A stretch of DNA of 64,000 nt from Selaginella moellendorffii (lineage: Eukaryota; Streptophyta; Lycopodiopsida; Selaginellales; Selaginellaceae): the NCBI RefSeq assembly GCF_000143415.4, contig NW_003314270.1:2697668-2761667 (forward strand). Direction: 5' to 3'. The notes under the pieces are model-generated. The model ran no database searches and had not been told where the DNA came from. It was given only the letters and a program-made list of their open reading frames with translations. Position 1 is the stretch's first letter, and every line of letters begins with the position of its first letter. A program made the translations under genes and the position numbers. Below are positions 58,751 through 64,000 of this stretch, in pieces.

Positions 58751-59344
58751 ATGCTGATGTCGCCCACGCTAGTCCTCGCCAGGTCTCCCCTGTTCTTCCT
58801 CCCCCGCGCGCTACTAGCTCCAATCTCCATCTCCATCGTCGCGCTTCTCCTCGGGGGAGGAGCGCGTCCGTGCTGGGCCACGATTCCTTGCAGCCCCACC
58901 GTCCAGTGCCCCCAGAACTGCTGCTGTGGAGTGAATGGCTACTGCGGGACCGGGGATGGATACTGTGGAGCCGGGAATTGCCTGAGCCAGTGCCCCAAGA
59001 GCCCATCTCCGCCCAATCCTCCGCCGCAAGCACAAGCACCGCCGGTGCCCCCCTCCTCCTCCGCCAATTACCCGCCGCCGACGTCGTGGGGATCCTCCGG
59101 GGCTAGCCGCTACGCTCCTCCGCCTCCGCAGTACTTCTACGCTGGCGGCTCCGACTCCAACATTGCCGATCTAGAGTACCACGACATCCATCACCACCAC
59201 TACTACGTCGACAATGTGTGGAGAATTGTGGGGATCGCGTGTGGCATCGCGGCGCTGGTGCTCATCGCCGCGTTCCTCATCGTCTTGCTGGCCAGATCTG
59301 CCAAGCGCCGCAAGAATGCGTGTGATTGCGATGGCGATCACTGA
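58751..59344 (+). CDS. Membrane-anchored hevein-domain (chitin-binding) protein
   Basis: 197 residues in one coding exon. Order: hydrophobic N-terminus ([16 protein letters not shown]) as signal peptide or anchor; cysteine-rich hevein-like domain [20 protein letters not shown]...[13 protein letters not shown] (residues ~48-85); Pro/Ser-rich spacer; His/Tyr-rich [11 protein letters not shown]; one strong transmembrane span [21 protein letters not shown]; basic, Cys-containing tail [14 protein letters not shown]. Hevein domains bind N-acetylglucosamine polymers and usually sit on secreted lectins or chitinases. A single-pass type I form would place the lectin domain in the wall space. A splice donor at 58591 suggests a 5' UTR intron. 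Confidence 0.75.
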   Translation: MLMSPTLVLARSPLFFLPRALLAPISISIVALLLGGGARPCWATIPCSPTVQCPQNCCCGVNGYCGTGDGYCGAGNCLSQCPKSPSPPNPPPQAQAPPVPPSSSANYPPPTSWGSSGASRYAPPPPQYFYAGGSDSNIADLEYHDIHHHHYYVDNVWRIVGIACGIAALVLIAAFLIVLLARSAKRRKNACDCDGDH

Positions 59345-61189
59345 TCATGGTAATCCGGTGGGGGGGATGGATCTACATCGGATCGCCCATCTGGACGCGC
59401 TTGCGAGGAATCGTCCTTGACCATTATCTTCTTCGGGGGGAATTCTAGCGAAATTTTAGAGCTCTAGTTTTTCGGGGGAGAGCCATTGTCCTAATAATGT
59501 TCTGACTCTAGCTCTAGTGGTACCATTGTTTTTGGTAACAATCTGATCTCATGGGGTGGGTAACATCAGTAAAAATTGTAGAAAAAAAAATTGGAAAATT
59601 TTGCTTTTGCTTCGCGAAGCTCAGCGCGTCTGTGTAACGTACGCAGGAAATTTCTCAGGCAAGAACAGGGGGTCAATACCTGCATTCAATTAAACAGCAG
59701 GGAGTGAAACATTTTGGATTTTCTATTTTTATTTTAGTTATATGTGGCTGTTTTGGTTTTTGTTTTTTTTTTAATATCAAAAGCTATTCTGTTGAAATCA
59801 ACGTCAAACGCACGTGAAAGAACAGCGTCCAAACCATACCATGCTAACACAGGTTGGTCCACTCACGGCAAGATCAATCAACTCGGGATTAGAACCTACT
59901 TAAGCGCTTACTACTTGCCATCCCAAACACTCTGCTGCAATCAAGTCTTCCAGAACCGAACATGCTTTTGCGAAAAGCTGTCGGCAACTAATACACAGCT
60001 TTAGGCCTGTATCCATTTTTTTAATTTTTTTTTCCCAAAACCAGAGAAAAGTAAAAAAAAAATTATTAAAAAAGAAAAACATATCACTGGCTGGAACCTC
60101 TGAAGCACTGGAGAAAAAAAGGGTCACTTACCTCCATCAGTGCACCAGACAGACACCTACTTGATCGTCACTCTCTTTCAGTACAAAGCAACATTGTTAT
60201 TCTAGCATCCAATTCTAATTCCGCGACTATAGGTTTTTGAGCTGCTTTTTATCACAAACAAAACCGTTGCTTCCAGAACGGTATTATGGAGATAAATCTC
60301 AATCCAAGGACAAGAAACAAATGCAAAATTGTCAATCCAAAAGCAACGGATATGTCAAGCATGAGGTGGAATCGACACCGAGGACCGCAAGGGATGCCAA
60401 TCCAGGCTCGACGAGATGATTAGGAGTTAAGCGCATATAGACAAGCTCCAAGACAAGGTTTGTGTTGCAACTCCAGTCGCTTTCCTTGGCTGCTGCCGCA
60501 ACGTCCTTTTTGCTCTCTCCTCTTTTGCTTTCAGCAAAGGCATCTTGGATACAGCTCACGAGTGCTGCGTCGTCCGGTCCAATCTCAAGTCCATGATCGT
60601 TTCTTCCATCCTCTTGACACTCTATTGAACTCGTCAAGGCGAGAAAATCGAGTTTACATTTCTGAAATATGTGAATGCTCTAATCTGTCTCTGGTGCTTA
60701 AAGAAACCAGAAATGGTTCTCGGGGGCAACATTATATGAATGAATGATTGGATTCATCTGATGCTATAGCCATTATTAGATTCGTACTGAAGTAAATTTT
60801 CTTGTTCTAAAACTTGTTTCATAAGTACAGCTATAGTATCAGATTGTAAATCAAACCAGCAAATCGAAAGTTCACATGTGATTGAAGAGTGTTTCCAGTA
60901 GCAAGGTGTTGAGGAGCTGTCTCTTTCCCATATCGGGCACAGCGGTGGGACCAATTCTCAGCAGCAACAAGCTTGAAGAACTTGTCAGCTCGCAACCATA
61001 GATCTCATATCTCGATCACTGTGAAAACCAGCAAGGAATTACCCGTCATGACAAGAAAGATGCAACTAGATTGAAAACCAGAGCTAATCTCTTTCTCTTG
61101 CTGGAATAAATGGATTGTCTTGTTAGATGTCGCGGCCTTTCTTATACCGTGGTGGCCCAGTCGTTGATAATGCAGATAAGTTTTGCTTA
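59345..61189. other. Long intergenic region
   Basis: About 1.8 kb without a gene I can support. It includes the 3' UTR of the hevein-domain gene, AT- and T-rich stretches (59750-59770, 60017-60080), and one minus-strand frame of 101 codons (60332-60637) with no recognisable motif. Confidence 0.6.
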
Positions 61190-61262
61190 GGGGGTGTAGC
61201 TCAGATGGTAGAGCGATCGCTTCGCATGCGATAGGTAAGGGGATCGATGCCCCTCACCTCCA
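61190..61262 (+). tRNA. tRNA-Ala (anticodon CGC)
   Basis: Cloverleaf by eye: acceptor GGGGGTG pairs with CACCTCC, with a G3-U70 pair, the alanine identity element, and discriminator A. D arm GCTC...GAGC; anticodon stem ATCGC/GCGAT with loop TTCGCAT giving CGC; T stem AGGGG/CCCCT. The T loop is ATCGATG, so the nearly invariant T54 is A, and the internal B box is off consensus. Function is therefore likely but not certain. Confidence 0.75.
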
Positions 61263-62005
61263 TTGTTTTGTGTTACCACGTTCAGTAAGTTCTGTGATCC
61301 ATCGAGTACTTTTTCTATACCAAAACTTTGATCCCGAACTTTTGTCTCTCGCATTTCGAGGTGGCGTCTCCATCTCTGCCTCCACATTGGGGGTAATGCA
61401 TGGCATGAGCTCCCCATATGGTGCTGGCACTCGCTTTTGAGAGTCTATCCTGGACGAGCTTCTTGAGCTCACCCATCTAAAAAGCCAATTCCACGATCAG
61501 AACATGAAACTTTTGTTCATCAAACTTCTGAATCACCATCGTAACTAGAGCGTCTGATAGTAAATATCGACCATTCCAAGTGCTCTGGGGCATTTCTATA
61601 ATTCAGTCAGTCATACCGTGCCTTTTCCCATCGGAACGTTTCCAAACTTTGTGTTAATGTAGCCAGGCATTTTAGTTAACCTCCCTGAATCTTTCAAAAG
61701 CTGAAAGAAAAAAGAAAGGTAAATACCTTTCCAACGTTCGTGAATGTCGACGACAGAATAAAATGGAATAAAATGGTGTATGAACACGATTGCAACGGTT
61801 GTGGGAGAAGACTCTAGCCATTGTGCTTACAGCTGCATCCATAGCCGTTGAAAAGAAACATCATATCTAAACTAAATTTCATAGTAGTAATGAAGAAAGA
61901 TGCGAAGTGCTAGTGTACACTAGATAGAAAACCATATTTTGCTGGAATAAATGGATTGATATGTAGTGGACGTGCTTTTGCATACATGCTGATTAATTTT
62001 GCTGA
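61263..62005. other. Spacer between tRNA-like copies
   Basis: About 740 bp without a supported gene. The last ~120 bp (about 61890-62005) repeat the region upstream of the first tRNA (61060-61189), sharing GCTGGAATAAATGGATTG and the run-up to the acceptor stem, so the tRNA was duplicated together with its 5' flank. Confidence 0.55.
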
Positions 62006-62077
62006 GGGGGTGTAGCTCAGATGGTAGAGCAATTGATTCACATGTGATAGGTAAGGGGATCGATGCCCTCACTTCCA
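62006..62077 (+). pseudogene. Degenerate tRNA-Ala copy (anticodon position CAC)
   Basis: Same start (GGGGGTGTAGCTCAGATGGTAG) as the copy at 61190, but the anticodon arm reads ATTGA TTCACAT GTGAT, weakening the stem and changing the triplet from CGC to CAC (Val). The T stem has lost one C (AGGGG/CCCT) and the 3' acceptor is CACTTCC. A tRNA pseudogene is most likely. Confidence 0.7.
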
Positions 62078-62166
62078 TTTTTTTTGTCATGGTTGAAAAG
62101 ATAAAATCGGAAAATGCCGGATCAAAAGCATTTCTCCTCTCTATTATCTTCACTTAAATTTGGAAG

Positions 62167-62239
62167 TGGAGGAGAGGGGCATCGATCCCCTCACCTATCG
62201 CATGCAAAGCGATCGCTCTACCATCTGAGCTACGCCCAA
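62167..62239 (-). tRNA. tRNA-Ala-like gene (anticodon UGC), degenerate acceptor stem
   Basis: On the minus strand the D arm, anticodon arm (ATCGC TTTGCAT GCGAT, triplet TGC) and T arm (AGGGG ATCGATG CCCCT) are intact, but the 5' acceptor reads TTGGGCG against CTCCTCC, with mismatches at the first two pairs and one inside. The T loop has the same A54 as the other copies. Possibly a pseudogene. Confidence 0.5.
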
Positions 62240-62605
62240 GAAATTTGAGTCCACTCTTTTAAGGTCCAACGAATTTGTTCAATAGCATCATCGACCACGA
62301 AGATCTCCCACAAGATCTGGCCAGCAAGAGCAAGTTACTTTTGGATTTTAATCAAATCCCAGCTCTCATCCAGTCCATAATGTTAGAATCGACGATCATA
62401 TTTCTTGCAGTTGGTCCTACCATTCATTCGAGAAAATCAAAGATGAGGAATAAGGAATATTTGACTATTCTTAATAGTTAGAATTCGTTAACGATGGTTA
62501 AGATTTAGGGCTTGCGAGGAGCAAGCCATCGCAGGAAATGTAAGCGCCTATCACTGTTTCCGATCGATCGCGAGCGAAATCTCTCCTCTTCTAACTCTAC
62601 TGCAG

Positions 62606-63758
62606 ATGGAGGCGATGCTGAAAATCGTCCTGGCGATGCTTGTGGCGGCTCTCGTCGCCGCGCGGGGACTTGTGAAGAAATCCCTCTCGCCATCGGGAGC
62701 TGTGGCGGGTTTCGTGGTGCTATCGCTGTCCATGGCCTCGGGAATCCGGTAGAAATCTTGTCCTGGTTGTGTGGGAATTCTTTTCTGTGCTTCTTTGTTC
62801 TTGGACTGTTGTGTGTTGAAATTCTTTTTTTGATTTTCAAGGTTTGGAGCTCTCGTCCTGGCGTTTTACTTGAGTTCCTCGTTCCTCACGAAGTATAAGT
62901 CCGATGAAAAACGAGGCGTGGACGACGATTTCAAGGAGGGTGGCCAACGAGACTGGTAAGTTTGTAGATTTTGCCCAAGTTTTTCCTACTTTGTGAGTTT
63001 GTTCTTGTAGAGAGTGTTGAATAAATTCTTTTCGTAGGCTCCAGGTTCTTGCCAACAGTGCGGGTGGAACTTTGCTATCGCTCGCTGTGGCATATTATAC
63101 TGGCTGGGAAGACAAGTGTATGGATTCCAAGGGGGATGCTCTTGTCACTGGCCTTCTCGGAGGAATTCTCGGCTACTATGCTTGCTGCGCGGGAGATACT
63201 TGGTCGTCCGAGGTTGGAGTCCTTAGCAAAAGCCAACCACGCTTGATCACGACAATGCAGGCAAGCAAAGGAAAAACTTCGAGAGTGAATTCTTTGAAAC
63301 TTTATCTTTGTCTTTCAGGTGGTACCTCGAGGTACCAACGGTGGAGTTACACTGCTGGGAACTGCTGCTGCTGCTGTTGGAGGAGCTTTCATCGGTCTGG
63401 TTTACGTTCTAACAGGGATGCTCACGACTCCATGTCGAGGAAGCACGATGCTTCGCCAGTGGGAGGCTTTGCCGCTTGGATGCCTCGCAGGATTCATTGG
63501 TAGCTTAATGGATTCGCTGCTTGGAGCAACCGTCCAGTTCTCTGGAATGTGCAAAGTGAGAAAGAAGGCAAGTTTCTTGAAAGCTTTTTGCTAGTTCTCT
63601 TGTTTACAATCTCTGCCGTGGAACAGGTTGTGGGAAAACCAGGGCCGACTGTAAAACGAATTACGGGAGAGGATTTTCTGAGCAATAACGGTGTGAATTT
63701 CGCCTCCGCGTTGCTTACTTCTTTGGTAACTGCTGCGATTAGCCTTCTCGTCTTCTAA
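62606..63758 (+). CDS. TMEM19/DUF92 membrane protein (PGR/VTE6-like)
   Basis: Five exons from MEAMLKIVLAMLVAALVAARG (62606) to AAISLLVF, TAA at 63758; about 280 residues. Hydrophobic segments and conserved blocks of DUF92: LSPSGAVAGFVVLSLSMASGIRFGALVLAFYLSSSFLTKY; RDWLQVLANSAGGTLLSLA; GLLGGILGYYACCAGDTWSSEVGVLSKSQPRLITT; VVPRGTNGGVTLLGTAAAAVGGAFIGL; WEALPLGCLAGFIGSLMDSLLGATVQFSG; ITGEDFLSNNGVNFASALLTSL. In plants the family includes PGR (sugar response) and VTE6 (phytyl-phosphate kinase for tocopherol). The lack of an obvious transit peptide favours the PGR/TMEM19 type. Confidence 0.88.
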
Positions 63759-64000
63759 GAAGTCGGTTGGGCTTTCGGTGGCTAAATAACAAGATAACCT
63801 TTTAACAAACTCTCGAGAGAAGAGAGAAGAAGAGAAGGTTGACGTGTCTGACATGAATCTCTCCAGCACGGCAATCCAAGCGACAGGTACTTTATTTATT
63901 TTTTATATGCTTCACTTTAAACGTTTCTCGAGGACTAATATACCAAAATTCTACTGTGGAGGGGAGCTCTTCCACTGCAGACGTATCCTTGAGAGTCCCT
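63759..64000. other. 3' flank at window end
   Basis: 3' UTR of the DUF92 gene, including a purine-rich AGAGAAGAGAGAAGAAGAG tract near 63815. No further gene can be supported before the window ends. Confidence 0.6.

Noticed and set aside
60332..60637. 101-codon minus-strand frame in the long intergenic region
   Set aside because: No homologous motif, no promoter or splice pattern; could be a small unknown gene but not supported.

Overview
The window reads as nuclear DNA of a compact plant genome. Nearly all genes carry several introns of about 50-100 bp with plain GT/AG ends, intergenic gaps are short, and the gene set is that of a land plant: plastid FabZ, BAHD acyltransferase, LSD1-type zinc-finger protein, KNL2 with a CENPC-k motif, ATP-citrate lyase subunit B, and a TMEM19/DUF92 protein. 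A betaine-lipid (DGTS) methyltransferase and an isonitrile-synthase-like gene point away from seed plants. A lycophyte such as Selaginella is my best guess; this is inference, no search was run.

Region 1 (1-8600) and region 3 (19246-26670) are two arms of an inverted segmental duplication around unique genes. The right arm holds the complete forms: ankyrin/GPCR-chaperone protein, a small four-helix membrane protein, a Ser/Thr kinase, a secreted dirigent-like protein, a second membrane-protein copy and a DUF455 ferritin-like protein. The left arm is the reverse complement, broken into tandem pieces with truncations, frameshifts, nonsense codons, filler DNA and a 491-bp miniature LTR retrotransposon (TRIM). 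A fourth kinase copy lies alone at 32505.

Region 2 (8771-18287) is unique: a betaine-lipid N-methyltransferase-like gene head-to-head with an UNC93-like transporter, a plastid membrane protein, the ISWI chromatin remodeller and a mitochondrial thiamine-diphosphate carrier.

Region 4 (27007-44800) carries a BAHD acyltransferase, plastid FabZ, an intronless isonitrile-synthase-like gene, an LSD1/LOL1 regulator, a fused methylthioribose-1-phosphate isomerase/methylthioribose kinase (two consecutive methionine-salvage steps in one polypeptide), ATP-citrate lyase B, a RING E3 ligase and the centromere protein KNL2. Region 5 (45159-64000) carries ribosomal protein uS12/S23, a CID-domain transcription protein, an ATP-grasp-like protein of unknown substrate, an ASCC1-like RNA-binding protein with two KH domains, DNA primase large subunit, an F-box/kelch protein, a membrane-anchored hevein-domain protein, a small tRNA-Ala cluster and a DUF92 membrane protein.

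The most unusual items are the MtnA-MtnK fusion whose joint lies inside one exon, the isonitrile-synthase homologue, the stand-alone methyltransferase half of betaine-lipid synthase beside a duplication edge, and the TRIM whose internal region is a long hairpin carrying a primer-binding site on each strand. Exon ends, amino-acid counts and identities quoted here were read by eye.
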